Assembly: GCA_039519185.1 (NCBI GenBank)
Contig: CM076849.1
Coordinates: 68,442,784 to 68,506,783 of the forward strand
Source: Astragalus membranaceus
Taxonomy: Eukaryota > Streptophyta > Magnoliopsida > Fabales > Fabaceae
Length of the DNA stretch: 64,000 nucleotides
Direction: 5' to 3'
In this document: positions 19,004 to 30,534 of the stretch, in pieces
How the letters are laid out: each line of letters starts with the position of its first letter
Numbering within the stretch: the first letter of the stretch is position 1
Made by a program: the position numbers and the translations under genes
Notes under the pieces: generated by a model
The model's database searches: none
Seen by the model: the letters and a program-made list of their open reading frames with translations, nothing else
Told to the model about the DNA's origin: nothing

Positions 19004-21441
19004 TGTTGTGCAAAAACGTGTGCAAGTATACACAGTCTAAGAAGTAATAAAGTAGTAAGTAAAGATCGTTCCCACGAGGATTAAGGTTCATTTGCTAAAC
19101 CTACGGAGTAGCGTTTTATTTAGTGAGTAAACGTAACCAAATAATTAAGTGAAGTTTGTTGTGCAAGAATTAACTTAATCACTACAAGAAAAATTGGACT
19201 TTCCGGCGGACAAAATCCGCCGAAAATGTGGACTTTCCGCCGGAAATTTTTTTATTTTTTTTTTAAATCCGCCGGAAATTCAAAAAATCCGCCGGAAAGG
19301 ATTTAAAAAAAAATTAAATTTTTTTTTTACATTTTTTTTCGAATTTTTGTATTTTAATTAAATAAGAAGTAATAAAAAATGAATTAGAATGTGAGAAAAA
19401 AATTATATAGAATAGAATGAGAAGTAATAGAGAAATTAGAATGAAAGAGAGTTATGTCAAAAAAAATAAGAATATATGAATCTGGTGTATGGAAAAATAA
19501 AGTAGGAGAGAATAATAATGAATAAGTGATAATGAATAAGAATAAATAAGAGTATGTGAATGAAGAAATAAGAAGAAGTGAGAAGGAAGAAGAAATGAGA
19601 AATATAGAAAAGAGATCTGTAGAGAAATTTAATTAAGTTTGAAGAGTATATGAGAAAGAAGAAATAAGAATGAATAAGTGAGAATGAATGAGAAGGAAGA
19701 AGAAAAGAAATGTAGAAGAGTGTAGGAGAAAGTGAGAAGGAAATAAAGAGTGAAATAAGACAATGAGAAGAGTGTAGGAGAAAGTTTTATTTATAGGAAT
19801 TTCAAAATGTTCCGGCGGATTTTTAACATTACCGGCGGATTTTTTGAAATTTTCTTTTAAACAAAATCCGCCGGAAATATTAAAAAAACCGCCGGTAAAT
19901 TTTCGGCTACATTTCCGGCGGATTTTTAATTTTTTTTTTTTTGGAAAATCCGCCGGAAAGTTTCCGGCGACATTTCCGGCGGATTTCAAAAAAAAAAAAA
20001 TTCAAAAATCCGCTGGAAATTCAAAAAATCCGCCAGAAATACCATTTTTTCTGCCGGAAAGTTACCGACGGAACAAAATCCGCTAGAAATACCATTTTTT
20101 CCGCCGGAAATGCAAAATATCCGCCGGAAAAAATCCGCCGGAAAAAATCCGCCGGTAATACGCGATATTCTTGTAGTGAATTGGGACGAGAGCAACAAGA
20201 TATGAACAAGTATAGATACGAGAGATGGTAATAGTCAAGACTAGGATCAATAAACAAGACTTGTAGGTGCAGTGCTGTGATTGATGCTGTGATAGCACTC
20301 AGTGCGCAGAATGAAGTTGGATATTCCTATCGCTATGAAACGTAATGTCGTCAAGGTTTCCTTATTCCTAAGCACCCATTGAGGTTCATTACGTAGGTTG
20401 AAAAGCTTGTTTCAGTTCACACTATAGCCCTAACTTCATATTCCTATCCTTCGTTAGGAAAGAATAATATTCTTATTATCCTTCAAACTATATTAACTTA
20501 TGAAATCGGTGAGTTAACTCCTTTCAGATGTTAAAACACGTTACCCTAGTCCAAGTGATCAAGTTCGAAAAGAGTTTATAACAATGAAAACACACAAGCT
20601 AATAAGGCATCACAAATCAATCACATTAAAGCACTCTAAAAGAATATGTTTTTATCACCATCGTCTTGACTATCAAAGGATTTAGCTCATGATGAGCTTA
20701 GACATGATAAAACAACACAAAGTTACCGTAAACAGATTCATCAACATAGACAAAACACTTAAGCGCTAAGTCACACCGACGAGCATGAAGGTGTTACACA
20801 ACTACTGACTAGTGGTGCTATCGCAAGGCTGGGGGTACTGGCTGCGGTGATCATGTATTTGAGTGTGGAGGATGATGGCTGCGAATGGATGAGTATGGTG
20901 TTTAGTGGAGGTAGGGTTCTCATGTACTGGACTCGGCTCTCTTGTTCTCCTCCGAATTTGCGTATGAGTTGTGTGTCGCCTTCACTAGGGTAGATGCCTA
21001 TATATGGGCCTTGGTAGCACGGCGCGCCTCCTCTTGGGCCTTTTGCAATCGGTTTCGTTGTAACAAACCCTAGAATTCACGCTAGCTTCTTGCTTACGGT
21101 GGCGCATTGCTTACTAGAAGATAAAGTTTCCTTTTCTGCTGCGCTTAGTGAGGCGCTTTGCCTAGTCACGCTCCTATCCTATTAATCACAGCGATGCTGC
21201 TGCGGCACCCGTCGTAGCACCTGCCTTAGCACTGAAATACTTAAGAATGTCCTGCACACTGAACACACAGATTAAATTCCACAAAATTGGCACTTGCGTG
21301 CCCAAATTATAATTAACATCCATGAGTTCATTAGTGTCTAATATGAAGATATCTACTACTATTTAAAGCATAATTTACTTATGGATCAAGACAATTCCCA
21401 TTTGACTGAATGCAAATAACTCACATTTCTGTGAGTTATCA
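19004..21441 (-). repeat. Element C 3' LTR, with CACTA insertion
   Basis: 2438 bp, of which 999 bp plus the duplicated target are the CACTA element at 19180-20178. Without it the LTR is about 1436 bp. It retains a ~830-bp segment (about 20292-21121) that is missing from the other LTR. Confidence 0.93.
19180..20178. mobile_element. Non-autonomous CACTA (En/Spm) element, 999 bp
   Basis: The terminal inverted repeats are CACTACAAGAAAAA and, at the right end, TATTCTTGTAGTG. The 3-bp target duplication is aat (19177-19179, 20179-20181). The uninserted site is seen in the other LTR of element C near 28550 (TAATTGGGACG). Both subterminal regions (19198-19300 and 19810-20155) are packed with TCCGCCGGAAA-type motifs in both orientations, as expected for transposase binding sites. 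The middle is A/G-rich and non-coding; no transposase is encoded. Confidence 0.95.
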
Positions 21442-22508
21442 CACCCCCAAACTTGAACCATTTCTTGTCCTCAAGTAATGACAGCATCCGGCACAGTGCT
21501 GACAGCACTAGTGGCAGCATCCAACAGGCACCTAGTGATAGCATTCTTAAAACGTGCTTACAGTTCAGCAAAAACTTTCCTCAAGACTTCCCCCTCAGAC
21601 TTAACACTATTAGATCCCTTAGCAACATGTGAACTCATAGCCGTCGCCCCCTAGCTTAAAGGTGTGTGTGCTCTCACGCACTTCTTCCACAGGCTCCGAC
21701 AGTTTACTAGGCTTGGCTTTGGTTCCCGCTTAGAATTTCCTACACTGCCTTTCCTTCTCAACTGCTGCAAGCAAAGCTATGTTGACATACAAGGGTTGCC
21801 TTTTTAGTTTTAGGCATTGATAACACTTAGGCCAATTGGAGTGGTGCACTTTTTTTTTTGAATTGACTTGACCACTGCTTCGACTGAAACTGTAATGGTG
21901 TCTCCACAAAACATCCTCCCTACACAGTGACCAAGACAACCTTATTTTGCACATGTGCACCCTCTTTCATATTGCTTGATTTTGACAGCATTTGGCCTTG
22001 CTACTAGCGTGCTACCCCCAAACTTGACTTTTACCCTACATGCAGTTTCTATCAATTCCAGGCAGTTTCGGTCCTTGCTAAGTTTTCACCTAACTTCCAC
22101 CTAAGTAAAGCCTTTCACCTATTTCCAAAATACAAGAGTTAAGTGTCTATTACAGAGGCTATTTACTTCACAGCTCTAAGTCCACACCACTTCTGGTTAT
22201 CCTCACTGGGTTCTGTCTAATTTTTTTTTTATATATGCTATCACAGGTGCTATCCTAGCACTACCTATCAAATATGCTACCCTAGCACTAGTGCTAGCAG
22301 AACAGTTCATAGCAGTAAAACACAATTTTTTTGATTAATGTTTGGGATATTGTGGGAACATACGATTTGAAAGGGGTAACACTGCTCCACCCCCCAACTT
22401 AAGCGGAGACAGTGTCCTCACTGTCAACCAACAGGCAGAGGATGGGCATTTGGAAACAAAAAGAAACATAAGAGGAGAAAATAGAATTTACTGGTTCACA
22501 GGGTGGGA
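21442..22508 (-). other. Element C 3' untranslated region
   Basis: The PPT is followed (rightward) by a ~1-kb region without a long frame. It contains words such as AGCACT and CTAGCACT repeated near 21500-21540 and 22230-22310. Athila elements often have an env-like gene here; none could be read. Confidence 0.55.
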
Positions 22509-22790
22509 TCATTTCTTCTGTTTCTTCTTGTCCTCTTCTTCCTTATGCTCCTGCTCGTCCTCTTCAGCACTCTCTTCCATCAACATTCTTTTCCGGCGGG
22601 GTGGTCGGGTTGCACACATTTTCCTCCTAGTCCATGTGGATTTTGGAGGCAATTGAAATGGCACCTCAACAGCACTTGCTGCGACAGGACTCTTCACTTT
22701 CTTGCATGGGGAGGATGTTGTGGCCGCACTCTTCCCAGCACTTGCGGGTTTTGCAGGGGCTTTTCTCTTGTCTTGGTAAACATACTAAAA
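22509..22790 (-). pseudogene. Basic post-pol ORF remnant of element C
   Basis: An open minus-strand frame without a convincing start reads KAPAKPASAGKSAATTS, later RRKMCATRPPRRKRM, and ends in an acidic/lysine tail, EEDKKKQKK. It lies just after pol, where Athila/Cyclops elements carry a third, env-like or nuclear-type ORF. Its basic, low-complexity nature suggests nucleic-acid binding, but the identity is not established. Confidence 0.4.
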
Positions 22791-22867
22791 ATAAAAATTG
22801 TTAGCCTCTGGGTTGCCTCCCAGTAGCGCTTGGTTTAAGAGTCCTCAGCCTGACTGAAAGGTATTCA

Positions 22868-25537
22868 TCAATTTGGGTCACTCAGGGAGGTGGATGCCTT
22901 TGTGCTGGGCACAGGCTCACCCAAATACAGTTTAACTCTCTGCCCTTTCACTATAAACTCATTGCCATTTATTTCATTTTTCAATTCCACAGCCTCGTAG
23001 GGGTGCACCTTGAGAATGGTGAATGGGCCAAACCATCTAGACTATAGTTTTCCAGGGAACAACCGTAGTCTAGAGTTAAACAGCAGTACTTGGTCACCCT
23101 CCTTGAGTTCTCTTCTCAATATTTTGGCGTCATGCCAAGCCTTTGTTTTATCTTTGTATATTTTGGCATTCTCATACGAAAAGTGTCTTACCTCCTCAAG
23201 CTCATTGAGCTGCAGCATTCTGGCTTTGCTAGCTTGTTTTAAATCAAAGTTTAGCTTTTTGGTCGCCCAGAAATCTTTATGCTGCAGTTCAATGGGCAAG
23301 TGGCAAGTTTTACCAAAAACCAATCTATAGGGAGACATACCAAGGGGTGCTTTGAAGGCTGTTCGGTATGCCCAAAGAGCATCATCCAGATGGATGGACC
23401 AGTCATTCCTTGATGGGTTCACCATCTTTTCCAAAATTCTTTTTATCTCCCTATTTGATAACTCAAGTTGCCCACTTGTTTGAGGGTGGTAGACTGTGGC
23501 AATCTTATGTTTGACTCCGTATTTTGCCAATAGACCTTACATCAGTTTATTACAGAAGTGGGTGCCCTCATCACTGATGATAGCTCTCGGTGTGCAAAAC
23601 CTTGTAAATATATTTTTTTCAATGAATTTCAGCACTACCCGTGCATCATTGGTGGGGAGAGCAACTGTTTCTAGCCATTTTGACACATAATCTACTGCTA
23701 CAAGGATGTACAGGTTGCCAAAAGAGGGTGGGAATGGTCCCATGAAGTCAATACTCCAGACGTCGAATAGTTCAACCTCCAGGATATTATTAAAGGGTAT
23801 TTCATTTTTATTTGAAATATTGCCCATCCTTTGGCACCTGTCACATCTTTTTGCATATTCATGGGCATCTTTAAAGATTGAGGGCCAGAAATACCCTGTT
23901 TGTAGCACCTTTGCGGCAGTTCTTGCTCCTCCAAAATGGCCTCCACAGGGCGAAGAGTGGCAATGCTTCAGAATGTCCTCTAGCTCGGACTCAGCAACGC
24001 ATCTCCTGAGAAGTTGGTCAGCTCATTTCTTGTATAGAAAGGGCTCATCCCAGGAATACTGCCTTGTGGAATGGAAGAACACTTTTCTTTGCTGGGCTGT
24101 GAGCTCTTCGGGTACTACATTACTGACCAGATAGTTTACAAAATCCGCGTACCAAGGAGTTTCAGTACTGGAGCCTGCGTCCTTCCCAGCTACTGATATT
24201 GCCAACATTTGCTCATCAGGAAAATGTTCTATAATTTCTGCTTCAAAAGGGGGTGGGCTCAGATCTGGAATTCTTGACAGGTGGTCTGCAACCTGATTCT
24301 CCACTCCCTTTTTGTACCTAATTTCCAAGTCAAACTCTTGGAGTAACAGCACCCACCGGATCAGTCTTGGCTTAACATCCTTCTTGGCAATTAGGTACTT
24401 GATAGCAGAGTGGTCAGTATAAACTATCACTTTAGCTCCCACAAGGTATGATCTGAACTTGTCAAAGGCAAATACAACCGCCAGCAGCTCTTTCTCAGTG
24501 GTTGTATAGTTGAGTTAAGCATCTACTAGAGTCTTGCTGGCATAATGTATAGAGTGGAATACCTTTTCATGCCCCTGTCCCAGCACTGCTCCAATAGCAT
24601 AATCACTGGCATCACACATTAGCTCTGGTGCTATGATTACTGGTGCTGTCACCAGTTCCGCCTTTAGCTTATTGAATGCTATCAAACATTCTTCATCAAA
24701 TTTGAAGGCAGACTCGTGCTGCAGCAGCATACATAATGGTTTAGAGATTTTTGAGAAATTCTTTATAAACCTTCTGTAAAATCTAGCATGCCCTAGGAAA
24801 CTTCTTATTCCCTTGACTGATGTGGGGGGTGGCAACTTCTCAATCACTTCCACCTTTGCCTTGTCAACTTCTATTCCCTTTTTTGATATTTTGTGTCCTA
24901 GTACAATCTCTTGTTGAACCATGAAGTGGCACTTCTCCCAATTCAGAACCAAGTTTGTCTCCTCACACCTGTTCAGTAACTCTTCGAGGTTAAACAAACA
25001 TGCATGGATGTTCTCCCCAAATACAGAGAAAACATCCATGAAAACTTCCATGGATTTTTCAATATATTCAGAAAAAATGGCCATCATGCACCTCTGGAAG
25101 GTAGTTGGAGCATTGCACAGCCCAAAAGGCATCCTTCTAAAAGCAAAGGTGCCATAAGGGCAGGTGAATGTAGTTTTCTCTTGGTCCTCAGGAACTATAG
25201 CAATCTGATTATATCCTGAGTATCCATCAAGGAAGCAGTAGAATTCTTTCCCAGGTAATCTGTCTAACATCTGATCAATGAAGGGGAGAGGGAAGTGGTC
25301 ATTCCTAGTGGCCTTGTTTAGCTTTCTCTAGTCCATGCAGATCCTCCAACCAGTTACTGTCCTGGTGGGAATTAGCTCATTCTTTTCGTTTTTTACTACA
25401 GTGATTCCTCCTCTCTTCGGGACACATTGCACAAGGCTCACCCAAGTGCTGTCAGCAACAGGAGATATGATCCCAGCATCAAACCATTTAGTTATTTGTT
25501 TTCTCACGACTTCTTTCATGATGGGGTTAAGCCTTCT
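22868..25537 (-). pseudogene. Element C reverse transcriptase, RNase H and integrase
   Basis: The frame continues from the gag-protease ORF. Reverse transcriptase spans about 25537-24600 with DGYSGYNQI, FGLCNAP and the catalytic loop FMDV (25031-25039), where Athila-type enzymes have FMDD; the second metal-binding Asp is lost. RNase H (24600-24020) shows YTDHSAIKYL and ENQVADHLSR. Integrase (24000-22868) has the HHCC zinc motif ending CDRCQRMG, then the catalytic Asp of SIDFMGPF, the Asp of ISDEGTHF and the Glu in the GQLELSNREI block. Stop codons break it at the gag-pol junction (25538), at 25328, 24515, 24023, 23537 and 23042. Several look like C-to-T changes of CAA or similar codons. It is a dead copy. 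Confidence 0.93.
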
Positions 25538-28264
25538 TTATGCTTCAATGCTGTTTTTGGAGCTTTCCTCCAAGCAGATTCTATGCATGCACAAAGCAAG
25601 GCTTAACCCTTTGATATCAGCCATTTGCCAACCAATGGCCCTCTTATGTTTCCTCAGGACATCAATCAACTCTTCTTCTTGCTGTACACTTAACTCAGTA
25701 GCTATGATTACGGGCAGGGTGGCTTCTTCTCCCAGGTAGGCATACTTCAAATGAGGAGGGAGTTGCTTCAATTCAAGGTTAGGTTGCTTCACAATAGATG
25801 GTATGTTATCCTTGAGACCTTCAGCAGTCAGTTCAAGTGATTCGTACCTCTTTGTCCATCTTGGGACATTTGGTTTATCTTCCTTGATTTCAGCTAACCC
25901 TTCCTCCTGTAGCTCTTTTTTCTCCACATGCATCAACTCTTGCTTTAGTACATCATGCTGTGACAGCAGTTGCTTTTGGACCAAGCTATCCATTTCAGAA
26001 ACAAAATTGCATTCTGCATTGCTGGTGCTGTCATCAGGGTACTTCATAGCATTGAGCACATTGAAGGTAACCTCCTGGTCATTCACTCTCATGGTAAGCT
26101 CTCCCTTGTGTACATCGATCAAGGTCCTACCTGTGGCCAAAAACAGTCTTCCAAGGATAATTGGCACATCATTGTCAGCCTCAAAATCAAGTATTATAAA
26201 ATCGACAGGAAAAACAAATTTATCTACTTTAATCAAAACATCCTCAATTTTTCCTTCAGGGCAGACAGTAGATCTGTCTGCTAATGCGAGTGTTACTGTG
26301 GTGGGTCTTGCTTCACCAATGCCTAATTTTTCAAAAATGGATTTGGGCATCAAGTTGATACTTGCACCCAAATCGCACAAGGCCCTACCACAGTAATTAC
26401 CCCCAATGGAGCAAGTGATAGTGAAACTACCTGGATCTTTAAGTTTCTGAGGTAACTTACTCTGCAAAAGCATACTTGTTTCCTGTGTCATAGCTACTGT
26501 CTCAAACCCACCAAACCTCTTTCTCTTGGCTAGCACATCCTTCATGAACTTGGTGTAGTTGGGCATTTGTTGTAAAGCTTCCACCAATGGAATGTTGATG
26601 TGAAGCTGCTTCAGAATCTCCATGAATTTCCCAAACTGTTTGTCTTGGTTAGCCTTCTTTAACCTTTGGGGAAAGGGTGGAGGAGGCCGCTCAGGGATAA
26701 ACTTCTGGGGCGTTTTTACTGCTGGAGTTGCAGTTTCTGCAGTGGTATTGGAGTTCTCAACAACAGGTGTTGCACCAGTGCTGACAGCATCGGGGATAAC
26801 ACCTGTGTTAACCAGTGTAGGCAAGGTAGCAGTTTCCTTGCCGCTTCTGAGTGTGATGGCCTTGACTTGCTCATTGCCAGCTGGGTTTGCCTGCTCAGTG
26901 GTGCTTGGCAAAGATCCACTTGGTCTAGCTGTAATTGCGGTTGCAATTTGGCCAATTTGATTCTCTAAGTTCTTGATGGCAGCCCCTTGGCTTTGGTACT
27001 GTGCTTTAGTTTCACTCATGAATGCTTTGAGTGCCTCAGCTAAGAAGTTGTTAGCATTTGCTTTTGGAGCAGGCTGTGCAGGGAATCCTGGTGGTGTAGC
27101 AGGCTTGGCTTCACTGGCAGCAGTATTTGGATCCTTCCATGAAAAGTTGGGATGGTTCCTCCACCCTGGTTTGTATGTGTTGGAATATGGGTTGTTGTTC
27201 TTGCTAAAATTTCCAATATAGTTAACAGAGACTGGATTCCCTGGGCACTCTTCGAACAAATGTCCCCCATTGCAGTACACACAATTTGGTGTATTAGACT
27301 TTTCTGTCGGCGCTGTCTCTGCAGATGCTGTGGCAGCAGCGACGGTGGCTGGGGCTGATGTAGGAGTGGTACACAGGCTTTTTAGCATGTTGGTTAAACT
27401 GGCCACTTGTGCAGATAGTGCAGTTATTTCAGACACCTCATGGATTCTGGCCACCTTCTTTGCAGCACTGACTCTGGCAGTAGGCCATTGATAACTGTTT
27501 GCAGCTATAGTCTCCACCAAGTCGTATGCTTCATTGTAAGAGTGATTCAGAATGTCTCCTCCTGCAGATGCATCCAACAACAGCCTTGATTGGGAAATTA
27601 AGCCATAGTAGAATGTTTCTAACGGTATAGCGAAGGGGATGCCATGATGTGGGCATTTTCTGAGCACATCCTTGAATCTCTCCCAGGCCTCATATAATGA
27701 TTCTTCTTCTTGTTGCCTGAATGATGTGATCGGAGGGAAATATTTTACCAAGAACTTCTCGGCCATCTTGTTCCAATTGTCCACTGAATTGGGCTCCAGG
27801 GAATTCAGCCAAGCTTTGGCTCTGTCCTTCAATGAGTATGGGAAGAGCCTTAGCCTGAATGCATCATCTGTTACCCCGGGCATTTTAAAATTGTTGCAGA
27901 CTTCGAGGAACAGTCTTAGATGCAAGTGAGGGTCTTCAGTGGGTCCTCTTGCGAATTGGCCTACTGTTTGCAACATTTGAAACATCATAGACTTGAATTC
28001 GAAGGATGCAGCCCCGATGGCAGGTGTCACAATACCCGTTTCCATAGTGGTGGGATCAAATACAACATAATCCCTCATTGGCCGCTCTCTGTCATTGGCC
28101 ATTTCAATGTTTGTCAACACCACAGCATCGTCGTTATGATCTGCCATTTGGATGGTTTCTGCTTCTGGCGCTGCAAGTCTTTCTCGAGCCTCTTTTCTCA
28201 ATCTCCTTCCTGTTCTTTCAATTTCAGGGTCTATGTGATGCTCTGGCTGATGGGCTCTGCGCAT
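25538..28264 (-). CDS. Element C gag-protease ORF, 908 codons, still open
   Basis: It starts MRRAHQPEHHIDPEIERTGR at 28264, about 120 bases after the 5' LTR. The Gag capsid region (residues about 90-250) has LRLFPYSLKDRAKAWLNSL and the SLYEAWERFKDVLRKCPHHG block. A CCHC knuckle, CVYCNGGHLFEECP, lies near residue 325. The retroviral-type aspartic protease has ALCDLGASINLMP near residue 635 (DLGAS is the usual active-site form in Athila-lineage proteases) and ends ILGRLFLATGRTLIDVHKGE. Reading goes on to the start of reverse transcriptase, where a stop at 25538-25540 interrupts the polyprotein. It is the longest uninterrupted frame in the window. It could give a Gag-PR protein if transcribed, but no replication enzymes. 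Confidence 0.9.
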   Translation of the reverse strand: MRRAHQPEHHIDPEIERTGRRLRKEARERLAAPEAETIQMADHNDDAVVLTNIEMANDRERPMRDYVVFDPTTMETGIVTPAIGAASFEFKSMMFQMLQTVGQFARGPTEDPHLHLRLFLEVCNNFKMPGVTDDAFRLRLFPYSLKDRAKAWLNSLEPNSVDNWNKMAEKFLVKYFPPITSFRQQEEESLYEAWERFKDVLRKCPHHGIPFAIPLETFYYGLISQSRLLLDASAGGDILNHSYNEAYDLVETIAANSYQWPTARVSAAKKVARIHEVSEITALSAQVASLTNMLKSLCTTPTSAPATVAAATASAETAPTEKSNTPNCVYCNGGHLFEECPGNPVSVNYIGNFSKNNNPYSNTYKPGWRNHPNFSWKDPNTAASEAKPATPPGFPAQPAPKANANNFLAEALKAFMSETKAQYQSQGAAIKNLENQIGQIATAITARPSGSLPSTTEQANPAGNEQVKAITLRSGKETATLPTLVNTGVIPDAVSTGATPVVENSNTTAETATPAVKTPQKFIPERPPPPFPQRLKKANQDKQFGKFMEILKQLHINIPLVEALQQMPNYTKFMKDVLAKRKRFGGFETVAMTQETSMLLQSKLPQKLKDPGSFTITCSIGGNYCGRALCDLGASINLMPKSIFEKLGIGEARPTTVTLALADRSTVCPEGKIEDVLIKVDKFVFPVDFIILDFEADNDVPIILGRLFLATGRTLIDVHKGELTMRVNDQEVTFNVLNAMKYPDDSTSNAECNFVSEMDSLVQKQLLSQHDVLKQELMHVEKKELQEEGLAEIKEDKPNVPRWTKRYESLELTAEGLKDNIPSIVKQPNLELKQLPPHLKYAYLGEEATLPVIIATELSVQQEEELIDVLRKHKRAIGWQMADIKGLSLALCMHRICLEESSKNSIEA

Positions 28265-28362
28265 ACACTTCTCTTAAAACTGAAATTTACAATGAAAAGG
28301 ATGAGAAAATAAAAGCTCACTAAAACAAATACTACTTAAGACTTAGTGATTAAATCCGTTAA

Positions 28363-28380
28363 TCCCCGGCAATGACGCCA
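28363..28380 (-). other. Element C primer binding site
   Basis: The minus strand reads TGGCGTCATTGCCGGGGA just after the 5' LTR end, compared with the common Athila form TGGCGCCGTTGCCGGGGA. Two C-to-T/G-to-A type changes are present. Confidence 0.75.
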
Positions 28381-28386
28381 AAAACT

Positions 28387-28985
28387 TGTTGTGCAAAAAC
28401 GTGTGCAAGTACACACAAAGTAATAAAGTAGTAAGTAAAGATCGTTCCCACGAGGATTAAGGTTCAATTGCTAAGCCTATGGAGTAGCGTTTTATTTAGT
28501 GAGTAAACATAACCAAATAATTAAGTGAAGTTTGTTGTGCAAGAATTAACGTAATTGGGACGAGAGCAACAAGATATGAACAGGTATAGATACGAGAGAT
28601 GGTAATAGTCAAGACTAGGATCAATAAACAAGACTTGTAGGTGCAGTGCTGTGATTGATGCTGTGATAAAGTTTCCTTTTATGCTGCGCTTAGTGAGGCG
28701 CTTTGCCTAGTCATGCTCCCATCCTATTAATCACAGCGATGCTGCCGCGGCACCCGTCATAGCACCTGCCTTAGCACTGAAATACTTAAGAATGTCCTCC
28801 ACACTGAACACACAGATTAAATTCCACAAAATTGCACTTGCATGCCCAAATTTTAATTAACATCCATGAATTCATTAGTGTCTAATATGAAGATATCTAC
28901 TACAATGTAAAGCATAATTTACTTATGGATCAAGACAATTCCCATTTGACTGAATGCAAATAACTCACATTTCTGTGAGTTATCA
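28387..28985 (-). repeat. Element C 5' LTR with internal deletion
   Basis: 599 bp with the same ends as the 3' LTR. Compared with it, the segment between GATGCTGTGATA and AAAGTTTCCTTT is missing (about 830 bp). The short word GATA lies at both deletion borders in the longer copy (20288-20292 and 21119-21122), which points to illegitimate recombination. As the promoter LTR it has probably lost regulatory sequence. Confidence 0.92.
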
Positions 28986-28986
28986 G

Positions 28987-30525
28987 TGATCGGTGTATTT
29001 TAATGCACTATTTATAGCTTTTCACTTGGTGATTTTACTTGTTCTTTGGGCCTAATATTTAAGTCTTAGCACGTTTCTAGACATGGGTCTTAATTGAGCA
29101 ATATAGCAATTTCTTGATGGCTTAAATATGTTTTAGGCCCCTACAAATATAGGGTGTTTTGGTTTAAGCCCCTGCAAAAAAAAAATTTGTTAAAAGCCCT
29201 TGCAAAATGACATATTTTGTTATAAGCCCTTCTATGACTAAAATGTTAACCTTAACATGGAATGCTATGATTGCTGGATATGTTGAGAAGGGCTTATAAC
29301 AAAATATTTCATTTTGCAAGGGCTTTTAACAAAAAAAATTTTTTACAGGGGCTTAAACCAAAATACCCTATATTTACAGGGGCCTAAATCATATTTAAGC
29401 CTTTCTTGATTAATTCTTGTTTTTATTGCATATTGACCCCTGTCTATTCTGTAGGCCATAACTTTGGCTGTGCTTATCTGATTGAGGCATGCAAGCATGC
29501 GTTGGAAAGATAAGGAACAAAACCAAAAATTGTTCTGTGGAGCTCGAAACCCAATTCTGAATTCTGGGAGGTTAAAACTGCGAAATACCGAAGCAGTACT
29601 GTGTAAAACGAGTTTACGGGCCAATTTACTATTTTTTCAGGATTTTATCATAGAACCCGTTTAGGGATTTAGGTATTTCGTTTTCTTTAAGTCTAAATAC
29701 ACTTTTCAGAGCCGTCTTTGCGCTGTTACGCATTCCTACTTTCAATTTTACATTTTGTGCCCTAACCTCCATGGAAGCTTAAAGCCCTAGATTAATCTAT
29801 TGGTGAAGGGTGTTGCTGTAGGGATGTTGAGGTTCAGTGCTTAATGTTTATTTTGTTTTTATGGTTTTAATTCTTTCTCTATCTATTTCATCTCTGGAAT
29901 TCTTGCTGCAAATTCGGTTTGTGTTTTGCTTAATTACTCAAACTCTGTGATTTGCTTATGTGATTCATTTTATGATTCAGTTTTGCTTAATCACTTAATC
30001 ATGATTCTATTTTGAAACTTTCATTATACAAACTATTTTATCACTTGTTTAATTTAGTTTGGATAGGAATTGATAGAGTCTATGACGCTTGTTTATAGGA
30101 TTGATAGAATTCAGTTATGATGTTAATTGTGATACTGGAACTTGTTCGCTATCACGATTGATTGAACACACTGTTTTGACGCTTGCTTTAAAACGCTGTG
30201 AATTCATATAAACTGACGGGCCCCTGTTCACTTAGTTCATGATCAATCAAGAATTATCAAACCTTGCACAAATCTTTATTTAAGAACCGATGAGAAATCC
30301 AAGAAACGCACCTGAAACCAATGGATTGATTGTCTATCTTTAATGATTTTTCTTCATTAAACATCAAACTCTTTTCTTCAAACCCCCCCTTTTTATTGTT
30401 TATTTTGGTTCCAGATTTTGGTAATTTCGGTATTTAGAGGTCCTCGAGAGACGACCAAGGTCTCTTACGTTGATACTATATTTACCTTTTTTTAATTATT
30501 TTGACCCGCGTACGACCGCTGATCA
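28987..30525 (+). mobile_element. Cyclops/Athila-like solo LTR (rest of it at 19000-19003)
   Basis: It begins TGATCGGTGTATTTTAATGC and ends CGACCGCTGATCA. The duplicated target ggggg lies at 18995-18999 and 30526-30530. Its first four bases are also present at 19000-19003, left of element C, which landed there later. No PBS follows the LTR, so it is a solo LTR left by LTR-LTR recombination. The end sequence TTGACCCGCGTACGACCGCT (30501-30520) resembles Cyclops-type LTR ends. Without the MITE inside it, it measures about 1.25 kb. Confidence 0.88.
29119..29401. mobile_element. Mutator-like MITE, 283 bp
   Basis: Long inverted repeats of about 95 bp start GGCTTAAATATGTTTTAGGC at the left and end ATCATATTTAAGCC at the right. 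The 9-bp target duplication tttcttgat (29110-29118, 29402-29410) is perfect. Arms carry GCCCCTGCAAA and GCCCTTGCAAA repeats. The element could fold into one long hairpin. This sequence type is very common in legume genomes. Confidence 0.93.
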
Positions 30526-30534
30526 GGGGGAAAC

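Larger units (their letters stand above)
19004..28985 (-). mobile_element. Athila-like Ty3/gypsy element C
   Basis: The element is flanked by the perfect target duplication gtgat (18999-19003, 28986-28990). Plus-strand LTR ends are TGTTGTGCAAAAACG and GTGAGTTATCA. The 3' LTR is 19004-21441 and the 5' LTR 28387-28985, so it reads right to left. A PBS-like TGGCGTCATTGCCGGGGA (complement 28363-28380) follows the 5' LTR, a variant of the Asp-tRNA type site of Athila elements. The PPT AAGTTTGGGGGTG lies at 21442-21454. Gag and pol are present but broken. It sits four bases inside the left end of a Cyclops-like solo LTR. Confidence 0.95.

Noticed and set aside
19633..20298. Frames of 70-118 codons in the CACTA element
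   Set aside because: They are translations of A/G-rich and TCCGCCGGAAA-repeat sequence; no transposase motif.
25803..27491. Plus-strand frames of 80-200 codons opposite the element C gag-protease
   Set aside because: Mirror frames of a real minus-strand gene; no motifs of their own.
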